Shown: positions 37,104 to 45,270, counted from the stretch's first letter. The stretch is 64,000 nt of DNA from Nocardia pseudobrasiliensis NBRC 108224 (GCF_001613105.1 NZ_BDBS01000002.1:124001-188000), one strand, 5' to 3'. Translations and numbers: made by a program. Notes: generated from the letters alone by a model not told the origin.

Positions 37104-37232
37104 GTGTTCGAGACTACCCTTCGAACATCAGTTCCACCAGCCCCGCGACCAGCCGATTTGGATGCGTAACTGCCCGTGGTGTAACTTCATTCAAGCCAAC
37201 GGGGAGCCCCCCGGAGGCCGAAAAATGAACAT

Positions 37233-37305
37233 GGGGCTATGGCGCAGCTGGTAGCGCACCACACTGGCAGTGTGGGGGTCAGGGGTTCGAGTCCCCTTAG
37301 CTCCA
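37233..37305 (+). tRNA. tRNA-Ala (anticodon GGC)
   Basis: A 73-base cloverleaf. The acceptor GGGGCTA/TAGCTCC carries the G3-U70 wobble that identifies alanine tRNA. The D arm is GCGC...GCGC, and the anticodon arm CCACA-CTGGCAG-TGTGG has loop anticodon GGC. The variable region is GGGTC, the T arm AGGGG-TTCGAGT-CCCCT, discriminator A. The CCA end is not fully encoded. It is followed by a perfect terminator. It also serves as the likely integration site of the island to its right. Confidence 0.97.
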
Positions 37306-37370
37306 CAGAGACACGCAGGTCAGGCCCGGCGCTTCGCCGGGCCTGACCTGTTTTATTCAACCCAACCCCG
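37301..37370. repeat. Island-flanking direct repeat, left copy (att-like)
   Basis: The last five bases of tRNA-Ala, the following terminator and CCCAACCCCG (70 bp) recur at 45271-45340 with 61/70 identity. This arrangement fits attL/attR of an element integrated in the tRNA 3' end, although the divergence shows it is old or that the second copy came with the element. Confidence 0.7.
37316..37350 (+). terminator. Terminator of tRNA-Ala
   Basis: A perfect 16-bp stem CAGGTCAGGCCCGGCG / CGCCGGGCCTGACCTG with loop CTT, followed by TTTT. It starts 11 bases after the tRNA end. A near-identical hairpin lies at 45286-45320. Confidence 0.93.
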
Positions 37371-37515
37371 CGTTTATCCCACATTTTCGATGCGGGGCAT
37401 TCGGGCAAGAAGCCGTTTCGCGGGTTGTCGTAGGTTCGATTCCCCGGCAGGACACGCAAAACATGGGCAACCGGAAAACGCCTGGTTATCGTAGGTGTTT
37501 ATCCAACGTGACGGC

Positions 37516-37641
37516 TCAACGCCTGATGTCCCGCCGGGTTAGCTTTCGAAGCCGCTGGCCAATACCCGGTTCGAGCTGGGGAAGCGGAATAGCCCGGACG
37601 TAGGTCAACCACGTCTTCTGTCTCTCCGTACACTTCCGGGG
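37516..37641 (-). pseudogene. Possible tyrosine integrase fragment
   Basis: In one minus-strand frame the text reads ERQKTWLTYVRAIPLPQLEP then GIGQRLRKLTRRDIRR. This resembles the segment joining the core-binding and catalytic domains of phage integrases (...HIxPxLGxxxLxKLTxxDIRR). No catalytic RHRY residues follow, so only a fragment remains. Its place beside tRNA-Ala supports the reading, but the match is short. Confidence 0.35.
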
Positions 37642-37669
37642 TGTCGTCCCCGTGGGCCGCTCCGGGGAG

Positions 37670-37800
37670 ATGGAGCGGGTGGTGGAGCTGCTGGCCGCCC
37701 GCGCTGATGAATCGGGCGCAGTGCCGGTCGTGTGTGTCGACGGGCTGCCCGGGGTGGGATACGGGCAGTGGGTCCGTGCAGCCCGATGCGTTATGTCGAG
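37670..37800 (+). pseudogene. Possible NB-ARC/STAND ATPase fragment
   Basis: One plus frame reads MERVVELLAARADESGAVPV then VCVDGLPGVGYGQWVRAA. The VDGLPGVG core matches the P-loop of actinobacterial NB-ARC regulators (VxGMPGVGKTAL), but GKT has become GYG and the frame soon ends. It is a remnant, not a working gene. Confidence 0.35.
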
Positions 37801-37917
37801 CACGTCTTGCCGTCGGCCCGCGCAGGAAATCGGTCGGGCGTGCAGGCAGCGACGCCGATGACACTGGCCTTGGTGATGCACTAGTACGGGACAGCCACCC
37901 AGTTCGCCCGTGTAGTA

Positions 37918-38517
37918 CTAATTCAGCACACCGGGGAACCGCTCGCGAATAGTCCCGTGCTCAGTGGTTTGTTCCGTGTGACCGTTGTAGACGCAGTATT
38001 TCTCGCCCTTGAAGAACCACAGCCGCCAATTGTCGAATCCGAATGCGTCGATGTCACGCCAGAACTCCGACGGCAAGTCACTCGAGATGGCCGTTTGGAT
38101 CTCGCCGTCTGCGCGGAGTGCGTTGCTATCGGCGTTGTAGTACGCAACCCTGTTGCCTTTGAAGAACCACAAATGCTGCCAGTCCTCCCAGCCGAACGCG
38201 TCGATGCCGTCCTTGTAGTGGTCCGGTAGCTTCGTGAACTGCTCGATGATCTTCCGATTCTGGCGGGTGTATTGGTCCTTGGCGTTGTAGAAGTGGTAGT
38301 ACGCGCCGTTGAAGAACCACAGGCGCTCCCAGTTCTCGAACCCGAACGCGTCGATGCCGCTATGAAGTGCCGGAGACAGGCGGGTGAATACCTCGCCGAT
38401 CGGCTTGCGCTCTCGGACGCGCTTGGTCACCCCGTCGTACAACACACAGTCACGTCCGACGAAGAACCACAGGCGATCCGGGCTCTCCCAGCCGAACGCG
38501 TCCACCTTCGCAGCCAT
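37918..38517 (-). CDS. Four-blade hemopexin-like repeat protein
   Basis: A 199-residue protein built of four ~50-residue repeats. Each has the core (I/V)DAFG(W/F)...LWFF.G and a following Y-N or Y-D turn, e.g. VDAFGWESPDRLWFF, IDAFGFENWERLWFF, IDAFGWEDWQHLWFF, IDAFGFDNWRLWFF. Four repeats match one complete hemopexin-type propeller. No signal peptide or membrane segment is seen. AAGGAGG precedes ATG 38517. It resembles bacterial photopexin-type proteins. The ligand is unknown. Confidence 0.85.
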   Translation of the reverse strand: MAAKVDAFGWESPDRLWFFVGRDCVLYDGVTKRVRERKPIGEVFTRLSPALHSGIDAFGFENWERLWFFNGAYYHFYNAKDQYTRQNRKIIEQFTKLPDHYKDGIDAFGWEDWQHLWFFKGNRVAYYNADSNALRADGEIQTAISSDLPSEFWRDIDAFGFDNWRLWFFKGEKYCVYNGHTEQTTEHGTIRERFPGVLN

Positions 38518-39090
38518 CGTGTACGCCTCCTTCTGCTCACAACAAATCCCCCGCCCGCACGGGGGCTCGGCTCACGGACATGCCGACGCTACGGCGAGAC
38601 CGATCCGCCGAACGCACCGGCGAGGCAGGACAAGCGATAAGCTCCGTTGCCGCGGGCCTTCTCAGGCTAGGCTTCCGCCCACATCGAATGACAGTGGTTC
38701 ACAACGGATTTCAGATGTCAAGCGTGAATTCGCCTTGGGGGAAGCGTTCTGCAACACAGGCGAATGCGCCTGGCGTCGGCGGGTGAGTGTCCGATCCCTC
38801 TCGCGCGGTAGGGGCTATCGGCCGCCAAAACCACCAAGGGGCCATGACCATCAGCAACCTGATCCCGGACACCCGGAACCACGCCGAACACCCGCGCACG
38901 GTCACAACAGCGCGACAACCGTAGCCGAAACCGCCACCACCCACCCCACCGAGACAACGCCGAACCAGACCCTTTCGGAGGGTCGGCATCCGATTGCCGC
39001 AACCTTTCCGAGCGAATCGTCAACAAGCCTCAGGGCGCTCCCGCGCCAACCCGCGGGCGTGACCGTGTCCGAGTCGGTAGGGATTCCTGT
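38518..39090. other. Intergenic region inside the island
   Basis: About 570 bp with no gene I can support. The composition is less GC-rich than its neighbours. It ends in the reading frame of the acetyltransferase fragment. Confidence 0.5.
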
Positions 39091-39429
39091 GTGGCCGGGT
39101 TCGTCTGTGACGCAACGGTTATCGGGGAGCGCTCGGCGGTGATGGGGGACCTGGTGCACGAGTACACTCGCCCCGATTTGGGGTGGTGGGGCGTGGACGA
39201 GGCACCTCCGGTGGTCGAAGCGGATTCGGTGGTCGGGTTCGGTGCTCGTGTGGTCGGTGGTGTGCGGATCGGGCCGCGCAGTTATGTCGCCGCTGGGGCG
39301 GTGGTGACCAAGGACGTGCCACCGGGTCATGTCGTGACCGGGATCAACGTCCACACTCCGATCGGCCGGTGGCCGGGGCGACGACTCGGCGCGTTGATCG
39401 GCGAATGGACCTCCGCCACCGGGCACTAG
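39091..39429 (+). pseudogene. Hexapeptide-repeat acetyltransferase, C-terminal fragment
   Basis: 112 residues of a left-handed beta-helix acyltransferase: GFVCDATVIGERSAVMGDLVHEYTRP split, GVRIGPRSYVAAGAVVTKDV, and VTGINVHTPIGRWPGRRL. The frame is open upstream for at least 30 codons, and VRVGRDSCVAG just before GTG 39091 also fits the helix. The N-terminal coils are missing, so the gene appears truncated. It may be relic DNA carried by the island. Confidence 0.65.
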
Positions 39430-39663
39430 ATGTACCCGGCCATCAGGTTGGTCGCAGTCGGGAGGTCCGCACAGGCGTGCCATCGGCTGAGGCAGCTTGT
39501 CGGGACCTATCAGGATCTGGGGATCCTGTGCGTTATGCGCCCTGTGCCGAGGCATCCGCGGGCAATCTCCTCACCTTGAATCAGCCCGGGGACACGCACT
39601 GACCGATTAGTCTGTCGCGGAGTCACCACCGCAGGGCACGGTGGTTTACAAGGGGGAACGACG
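39430..39663. promoter_or_regulatory. Upstream region of the Crp-led locus
   Basis: 234 bp with no gene. It contains a perfect inverted repeat ACCACCG (39625-39631) / CGGTGGT (39639-39645) with a seven-base centre, just before an AAGGGGG ribosome-binding site. It may be an autoregulatory operator for the Crp-family protein. Confidence 0.45.
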
Positions 39664-40353
39664 CTGCGTTTCGACACTCTGCCTCGGTTCGACCGCGCAG
39701 ACCTGCTGACAGCGGGTGTGCGGCAACGCTGGCCGATCGGTGCGGTGTTGCTACGCGAAGGGGATGTGTCCGATCACGTTCTTGTGATCGAGTCGGGCAG
39801 GGTGAAGGCGAGTTCGGCCGCGCCGAGTGGGAGACAGGTCGTGTTGGGCATTCGAGGCCCCGGCGATCTGCTCGGAGAGCTCTCCGCGATCGATGCGGGT
39901 ATGCGCTCGGCAACCATCACCGCGATCTCTCCGGTCGTCGCGACCACCTTGCAGGGCAGCGCTTTTCGCGCGTTGTTGATCAGCGACGGTGCGCTCACAT
40001 TCGAGCTGTTGCGCACCGTGGTGACCAGGCTGCGCGAGGCCGATAGGCAGCGCCTGGACTATGGCGCGTACACCGTTACCGAGCGGCTGGCCCGGCTGCT
40101 GCTCGAATACGCCCGGCGGTACGGGCGCCCGGAGGCGGATCGGGTGGTCATCGACCTCCCGCTGACTCAGACCGAATTGGCCAACGCGGCCAATGCATCC
40201 CGCGAAGCGGTCGCCAAGGCATTCAAATACCTACGTGCGATCGGCGCGATTCGGACGGCTCGGCGTCGGGTGGAACTGCTGCGGCCCGACCTACTAGCCG
40301 AAGGTCTGCCGAATGTGTATTCGGACGCAGACACGCGCGGTCCTCGCCGATAG
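39664..40353 (+). CDS. Crp/Fnr-family cyclic-nucleotide-type regulator
   Basis: A ~229-residue regulator. The N-terminal cNMP-binding barrel contains WPIGAVLLREGDVSDHVLVI, GRQVVLGIRGPGDLLGELSAI and RSATITAI; these correspond to the phosphate-binding cassette region. The C-terminal winged HTH includes LTQTELANAANASREAVAKAFKYL. ATG/GTG starts upstream of GTG 39718 are absent, but the family N-terminus (RFDTLPRFDRADLL) is in frame after CTG 39664 with a good AAGGGGG, so an unusual CTG start is proposed. GTG 39718 is the conservative alternative. It heads the putative defence locus. Confidence 0.85.
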   Translation: MRFDTLPRFDRADLLTAGVRQRWPIGAVLLREGDVSDHVLVIESGRVKASSAAPSGRQVVLGIRGPGDLLGELSAIDAGMRSATITAISPVVATTLQGSAFRALLISDGALTFELLRTVVTRLREADRQRLDYGAYTVTERLARLLLEYARRYGRPEADRVVIDLPLTQTELANAANASREAVAKAFKYLRAIGAIRTARRRVELLRPDLLAEGLPNVYSDADTRGPRR

Positions 40354-40404
40354 ACCTGAAGAACCGCCAGATCAACGGAGACGTCGCACAAATCAGGAGA
40401 AGTC

Positions 40405-41145
40405 ATGCCCGAACCCACGCATCAGTCCTTTCTCGTCGTGGATGTCGAAAACTCCGAATCCTTGACCAATGTGCAGAGCGATGCGATGCGCGTGACGCTC
40501 AACGGCATCATCGATGGCGCGCTACCACACCCCGCAGCCCTGGTGGCTCGGGAGGATCGTGGCGACGGAGCCATGCTGATATTCGGCATTCCGGTTCTGG
40601 ACGTCCTCGATCAGGTCGTCGGCGCGATGCTGACCGGCGTGCGCGAGCACAACAGCGCGGCGGGCCCGATGAACTGGCTGCGGATACGCATCGCAGTGCA
40701 CGAAGGGTATGTCGGCAGGGACGACAACGGTTGGTCCAGCGACGCGCTCACGCTGACGTTCCGGATGAACGCCGCGGAAGCCGCCAAGTACGCACTCGAG
40801 CACGCACCGCGCGCGAACTCGGTCGTGGTGGTCTCGGACGTGGTTTTCCGCGGGGTGGTTCGCCATGGTTACCGGGACACAGTCACGCCGGATGAATACG
40901 ACAGTGCCACAATGCATTTGAAATCCGATACTCACCAGATCTGGGTTCGCGTACCAGGGTATCCCCGGCCGTCGCTGCCAAAACTCGATTCCGCCCCAAC
41001 AGAATCCGAGAGAGGAGCCATCCAGGGGTCGGGAACCACTGGCTCGGGCCCGGATGCGGCCACCATCCATGCCACGAACTTCATCGGCGGCAACGCGAAG
41101 ATCGGCACCCAGGTCGGCCGTGACAACCATTACAGGCGATCATGA
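40405..41145 (+). CDS. Nucleotidyl-cyclase-fold protein with C-terminal amyloid-like motif
   Basis: A 246-residue protein. Residues ~8-190 fit a class III cyclase homology domain of the actinobacterial type: FLVVDVENS (Asp13, first metal position), EDRGDGAMLIF (Asp54, second metal position), RIRIAVHEGYVGRDDNGW and ALTLTFRMNAA where cyclases have VNLAARL. The transition-state Asn/Arg are not in the standard spacing, so it may be a sensor rather than an active cyclase. Residues 220-242 hold ATNFIGGNAKIGTQVGRDN, shared with the next gene. AGGAGA precedes the ATG; the stop overlaps the next ATG. Confidence 0.8.
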   Translation: MPEPTHQSFLVVDVENSESLTNVQSDAMRVTLNGIIDGALPHPAALVAREDRGDGAMLIFGIPVLDVLDQVVGAMLTGVREHNSAAGPMNWLRIRIAVHEGYVGRDDNGWSSDALTLTFRMNAAEAAKYALEHAPRANSVVVVSDVVFRGVVRHGYRDTVTPDEYDSATMHLKSDTHQIWVRVPGYPRPSLPKLDSAPTESERGAIQGSGTTGSGPDAATIHATNFIGGNAKIGTQVGRDNHYRRS

Positions 41146-43388
41146 GCGGCGCCGATTCGGAAACGCCCCAGAATGACCGGTTCGACGGCAAGGAAGTCGG
41201 CGATGCCCGACCGCCCGGTTCCGGGTCTCGGGAATCCGTCGGCCCCAGCGGCCAGAACGCCGACGACGCCGCACCGGACAAGCAGGCACAACCGTCCGAG
41301 CAGGCTACCGACGACGACCTGCTCGACGACAGCCGTACGGCGGCCGAAAGCATGCACGACGCGGTGGGCTCGATGCGCGGCATTCCCACCGCCGCGAGAC
41401 ATGTGACGATTTACGCCACCAACTTCGTCGGCGGCAACGCGACGATCGGCACCCAGGTGGGCCGCGACAACCACGCTGATGCCACGAACCACCACACCGC
41501 GACCCATGGCGCGGTCACCATCGAACGACTCGAGCAGATCCGCCGCACCTTCGCAAAACCGAAGGCCTTTCCGGAGATTCGTCGCAGGATGGACGCGCAG
41601 TCGCTGCTGCTGCTGCGCGCACCCGAAGGCTGGGGGCGCACGACCGTGGCACTGTGCGCACTGCACGAAGCGTCCATGACGAGCGTGTACACCCTCGAAC
41701 TCGACGTGGAACTTCGTTCTTGGGAGATCGAATTCTCCGAACACACCGGATATCTGATGGGGACGTTCGGTCCCGATCAAGCCGCGCACCTGCACCGGTT
41801 TCACCTCGAGCGGCTGAGCAAAAGACTGAGCGAGCGGGGCTGCCAGATGATCGTGTTGCTGAACGACGTCATCTGCCTTCCACCCGACCTCGGGGAATTC
41901 CTCTTGGATGCAGGCGATCCGGCCGACGCGAAAGAGCTGGTCCACAACCATGCGCGATACCATCTCGACCGCGACCCGGCCGACACGCTCGAACTGCCCG
42001 AGGTGGTTGAGCTGCTCGACAGGTACACCCAGGACCGCCCGCCCGCCCACGTTCTCGGGCGACTGGGCAGCGAGTTGGCCGATGTCGCCGCGGGGCGAGC
42101 AGAACTCACCGAGATCATCGACCGTCATCTCACGACGATCAGTAACGAGTTCGCGCTGTGGTTCGACGAGCATCTCAGCCCGGAGGCTCGCGCCTTCGCG
42201 ATCGCACTGGCGGTCTTCAACAGAATGCCGCTGTACATGGTCTCCAACGCGGCCCGCGAGCTGGCTCAGGTCATTGCCAGCGAAGAACAGCCCGACCAGA
42301 CGGTCGTCTGGCCGGTATTCGGGTCACGCAACAGTGAACTCATCGCCGCAGCGCGGGCGCGGTTGTATCGATCGACCGAGAACGGTGTCTACGGTGAGAT
42401 CCCAGTCCACGTAGTCGAATTCACCAATCCCAGCTACCCGTGCAAGATCCTCGATCGGGTCTGGCAGGAGTATCACATCGCCCACGAGTTGGTGCGCGAT
42501 TGGCTGCGAGCACTCGGGAGCAGTCCCGATCTCAGGGTTTGCGCGCGTGCCGGAGTGGCTGCGGGCCTGCTGTCCACCTTCGAGTTCGAGCATGCTCGTC
42601 TGGTGATCATCGAGCCGTGGGCCCGCAGCGGCAAACGGTCCGACCGGGTCGCAGCGATGGCCGCGTTGCAGTTCCCGTTCTTGTATTCCGATCTCGCTCC
42701 GCTCGTTTCACGAATGCTCGAAGCTTGGTTGCAGCGCGATCAGCCACTGGCGTTGCGAGTCACCGCCGCGCGGACCCTGGGCAGCGAGATCGGCCAGGCG
42801 ATGCCTGAGACGGCCATTCCACGGCTGCGTCGCGCGGCGCGCAGCACCCGACTCTCACTCCGAATGGCCGTAGCCCTCTCGATGGCCCAGCTGTTCTGGT
42901 CGGGCGGCCTCACCGACCGAATCCTGCGCGAACTGTTGTACTGGACCAGGCCTGCGGGCCGTCATCGATTGCGAGACACTGGATTACGAAGCGTGCTGGA
43001 TCTTAGCGGCTATCGATTGGTGCGGACGGAGCAGAACCTGCACGAGTGGCCGGTGCCACTGTGCCTGACCGGGACAGACCGCGAGGCCATCATCACCCTC
43101 TTCGGCCGTCTCATCGAAAGTCCCGAACACCCGCCCGAAACTTACGCGGCAATCCGAGGCTGGGTCGACATCGCAGAGAGTGACCCGGGCCTGCGCGAAC
43201 CACTCGCAGGCTTCCTGTTCGATCTCGGAAACGCCTTGCAGGACAACGAGCTTCTCCCCTATTACCTGAGGGGATGGGCTGCCGAGCCCAAGGGACCCCG
43301 GCGTTCGGTCCAGGACGTACTGACGCTCTTGGATTCGATGCGACAACTCGACACGAAGGAACTCGACTCGAAGGAGCAAACGGAATGA
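41142..43388 (+). CDS. NLR-like protein: amyloid-like motif, degenerate P-loop NTPase, helical repeats
   Basis: A 748-residue protein. Residues 1-85 are acidic and disordered. Residues 89-111 repeat the motif of the upstream protein (ATNFVGGNATIGTQVGRDN). An ATPase-like domain follows: RAPEGWGRTTVAL (160-171) is a Walker A with Arg for the usual Lys, and QMIVLLND (235-242) resembles Walker B. From ~480 on, helical repeats (ALRVTAARTLGSEIGQAMPE) look HEAT-like. The design recalls STAND/NLR immune sensors. ATGA overlaps couple it to both neighbours. Catalytic activity is doubtful; a scaffold role is possible. Confidence 0.72.
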   Translation: MSGADSETPQNDRFDGKEVGDARPPGSGSRESVGPSGQNADDAAPDKQAQPSEQATDDDLLDDSRTAAESMHDAVGSMRGIPTAARHVTIYATNFVGGNATIGTQVGRDNHADATNHHTATHGAVTIERLEQIRRTFAKPKAFPEIRRRMDAQSLLLLRAPEGWGRTTVALCALHEASMTSVYTLELDVELRSWEIEFSEHTGYLMGTFGPDQAAHLHRFHLERLSKRLSERGCQMIVLLNDVICLPPDLGEFLLDAGDPADAKELVHNHARYHLDRDPADTLELPEVVELLDRYTQDRPPAHVLGRLGSELADVAAGRAELTEIIDRHLTTISNEFALWFDEHLSPEARAFAIALAVFNRMPLYMVSNAARELAQVIASEEQPDQTVVWPVFGSRNSELIAAARARLYRSTENGVYGEIPVHVVEFTNPSYPCKILDRVWQEYHIAHELVRDWLRALGSSPDLRVCARAGVAAGLLSTFEFEHARLVIIEPWARSGKRSDRVAAMAALQFPFLYSDLAPLVSRMLEAWLQRDQPLALRVTAARTLGSEIGQAMPETAIPRLRRAARSTRLSLRMAVALSMAQLFWSGGLTDRILRELLYWTRPAGRHRLRDTGLRSVLDLSGYRLVRTEQNLHEWPVPLCLTGTDREAIITLFGRLIESPEHPPETYAAIRGWVDIAESDPGLREPLAGFLFDLGNALQDNELLPYYLRGWAAEPKGPRRSVQDVLTLLDSMRQLDTKELDSKEQTE

Positions 43389-44416
43389 ATGCGAACAATC
43401 CTGAAGTGCTGATCTACTACTCGGAGATGTCCGTCGAAAGCTGGCGCCGGTTCCGTCCTCAATCGGACGGGTATTGGCTGACCGTCTCACTGGACCGGAA
43501 CGGCCGCCTGGTGCCGATCGGGCGAAAGCTGAGCGGCCCGTTCGCATCCCGTCCCACCGGCGTGTTCTGGGTGAATGTCGCGGTCCACCACGCATCATTC
43601 CAGGTCGAGGTGCCCACTTCCGAGCACACCCTTAACTTCGTCGTCCAGGCCCACCTGTCCTGGCGAATCACCGATCCGGTGCGGGCAATCCGCGACAATG
43701 TGCGGGCCGCGGAGCTCGTCTACCGTCCGATCGTCGAACAGCACCTTCGAGCGATGGGCCGCCAGTTCGATGTCGACCGGTTCCTCGACGCCGAGCAGCA
43801 TGTCAACTCCTTCTTCGCTTCGCGCACCCTCGAATTGGGTTGCGGACTGACTTTGCTGGAATGCCGGGTGCAGCTGCGGCCGGACGCGGAAACCCTCAGT
43901 CACCTCCGGCGCCGGACCCTGAACCAGCGGGCTGAGGAACGCCGCCTTGCCGAGCATCACGTAACGCTGCGCGACGCTGAGTTCGAGCACGAGATCGCCA
44001 ATTTGAAGGGGCAGAATTCCATAGCGCGCGAACAGATCCGGATGGAGCATTACTTGAGCGCACTGCGCGATGGCGATCTCAGTCTGTTCGCGCTACAGCT
44101 CGCTTCCCGCAGGGACGATGTCGGCAAGGTGATCGATCAGCTGATCGTTCAGCGCGACGTCAACACGCAGTCCGCGCGGGAGATCATCACTCTGTTGCTC
44201 GACAAGGGCATGTTGAACAAGCGGGACGGCGACCAGCTCCTGGCGAAGGTTAACGCGCTCATAGACAGCGCCACCAAACCGACCTCGGTCGCGGGTTCCG
44301 ATTCGGCACCGGATATCGAGCTGACCGCATCGGCGATCATCGCGGACACAGCGTCGCTCAGCGCACTGGACACCGAGCCGGACGACGAAGAGGACGAGGA
44401 AGACGAAGGTGCCTAA
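43385..44416 (+). CDS. SPFH/band-7-like protein
   Basis: A 343-residue protein. Residues ~55-195 have the band-7 pattern: ASFQVEVPTSEHTLNFVVQA, SWRITDPVRAIRDNV, YRPIVEQHLRAMGRQFDVDR, AEQHVNSFF, LGCGLTLLECRVQLRPD. A helical segment follows (LNQRAEERRLAEHHVTLRDAEFE split) and the tail is very acidic (DDEEDEEDEGA). No membrane helix is seen. SPFH proteins oligomerise at membranes and could scaffold the system. The ATG overlaps the NLR-like stop. Confidence 0.75.
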   Translation: MNANNPEVLIYYSEMSVESWRRFRPQSDGYWLTVSLDRNGRLVPIGRKLSGPFASRPTGVFWVNVAVHHASFQVEVPTSEHTLNFVVQAHLSWRITDPVRAIRDNVRAAELVYRPIVEQHLRAMGRQFDVDRFLDAEQHVNSFFASRTLELGCGLTLLECRVQLRPDAETLSHLRRRTLNQRAEERRLAEHHVTLRDAEFEHEIANLKGQNSIAREQIRMEHYLSALRDGDLSLFALQLASRRDDVGKVIDQLIVQRDVNTQSAREIITLLLDKGMLNKRDGDQLLAKVNALIDSATKPTSVAGSDSAPDIELTASAIIADTASLSALDTEPDDEEDEEDEGA

Positions 44417-44436
44417 CACCGTGGCACACGGAACGG

Positions 44437-44961
44437 TCACCCACCGAGACCGGACAGCGAGGACACGATGAACCAGACCACGAACGCGATCAGGCTCACC
44501 GCACTCCATCGCAAAGCCACCGCGAACCTGCGGTATTTGCTGCGGGCGATCTCGGCGAGCATTGCGGTCTCCCGCCACGCGTGATCGGCCAGCACCGCTG
44601 CGCTCGGCCGCTCGTCGATCTCGGTAGGAAAGGTCGGGAAGCTGAACCAGTTCCCGGCCCCGGCACCGCGCAGGTCCGGTCGCAGTGTGGCCGCCAGGTA
44701 CAACATGCACACCAGCAGTGACGCCCCGAGGGTGGCGGCCGCCACGCAGGTGAGCACAGTCGGGTGTGTGCGGGTAGCCGCGATCAGTCCAGTAAGCGCG
44801 AATCCGTTCGCGGTCAACAGCAAACCGACCTTCGTATCGGCCGCGGTGATGACGCGGTTGAATTCCGACACCGTCCGAAGTGCCGTGGACAGATCGTCGG
44901 CGGGCCCGAGCCGCCCCAGTCGGAGTCTGCAGCGAGCCGCGTTCAGCATTCCAGGTTTCAT
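44437..44961 (-). CDS. Pycsar-effector-like membrane protein (DUF5706-like)
   Basis: A 174-residue protein with three hydrophobic helices: VGLLLTANGFALTGLIAA (~45-62), VLTCVAAATLGASLLVCMLY (~69-88) and ALRWSAVSLIAFVVWFIVSS (~149-168). The signature ITAADTKVGLLLTANG followed by a helix pair, and a loop with NWFSFPTF, resembles the transmembrane effectors of Pycsar systems (DUF5706). Those effectors are thought to disrupt the membrane on cyclic-nucleotide signalling. It converges on the SPFH gene with 20 bp between, so regulation is separate. ATG 44949 is an alternative start. Confidence 0.7.
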   Translation of the reverse strand: MKPGMLNAARCRLRLGRLGPADDLSTALRTVSEFNRVITAADTKVGLLLTANGFALTGLIAATRTHPTVLTCVAAATLGASLLVCMLYLAATLRPDLRGAGAGNWFSFPTFPTEIDERPSAAVLADHAWRETAMLAEIARSKYRRFAVALRWSAVSLIAFVVWFIVSSLSGLGG

Positions 44962-45270
44962 GTGCTAAGAACACCATTGCGCTGCAACAGTTTCCATGTA
45001 CAAATGCACACTCGAGGTCGATCTGATCGCGATGTCTCCGACAGGGTCAGGGTCGGCCGGAGTCGCAAGCAGCTCTGTCGAGCGCCATCTCAACGCATCC
45101 CGCGGGATCGTCGCGGAACGACGCGCGGTCGGGTCCGGCGGAGCCGGTCTGCCGCAGCTCCACCGTGGCGGTCATCAGTGATCATCACCGGACATCTGCC
45201 GCGTGCCGACCGGTTTGATTCGAATCTCGGGACCTTGGACCGTGAGGGGATTCGGGTTGTGAGGCGTTAG

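Noticed and set aside
37431..37450. GGTTCGATTCCCC resembling a tRNA T-arm, considered a second tRNA or att site
   Set aside because: The flanking bases do not pair into a T stem, and no anticodon or acceptor arm is present. At most a tRNA fragment.
44996..45181. 61-codon plus-strand frame downstream of the island effector
   Set aside because: No ribosome-binding site, no family pattern, and it lies in the effector's promoter region.
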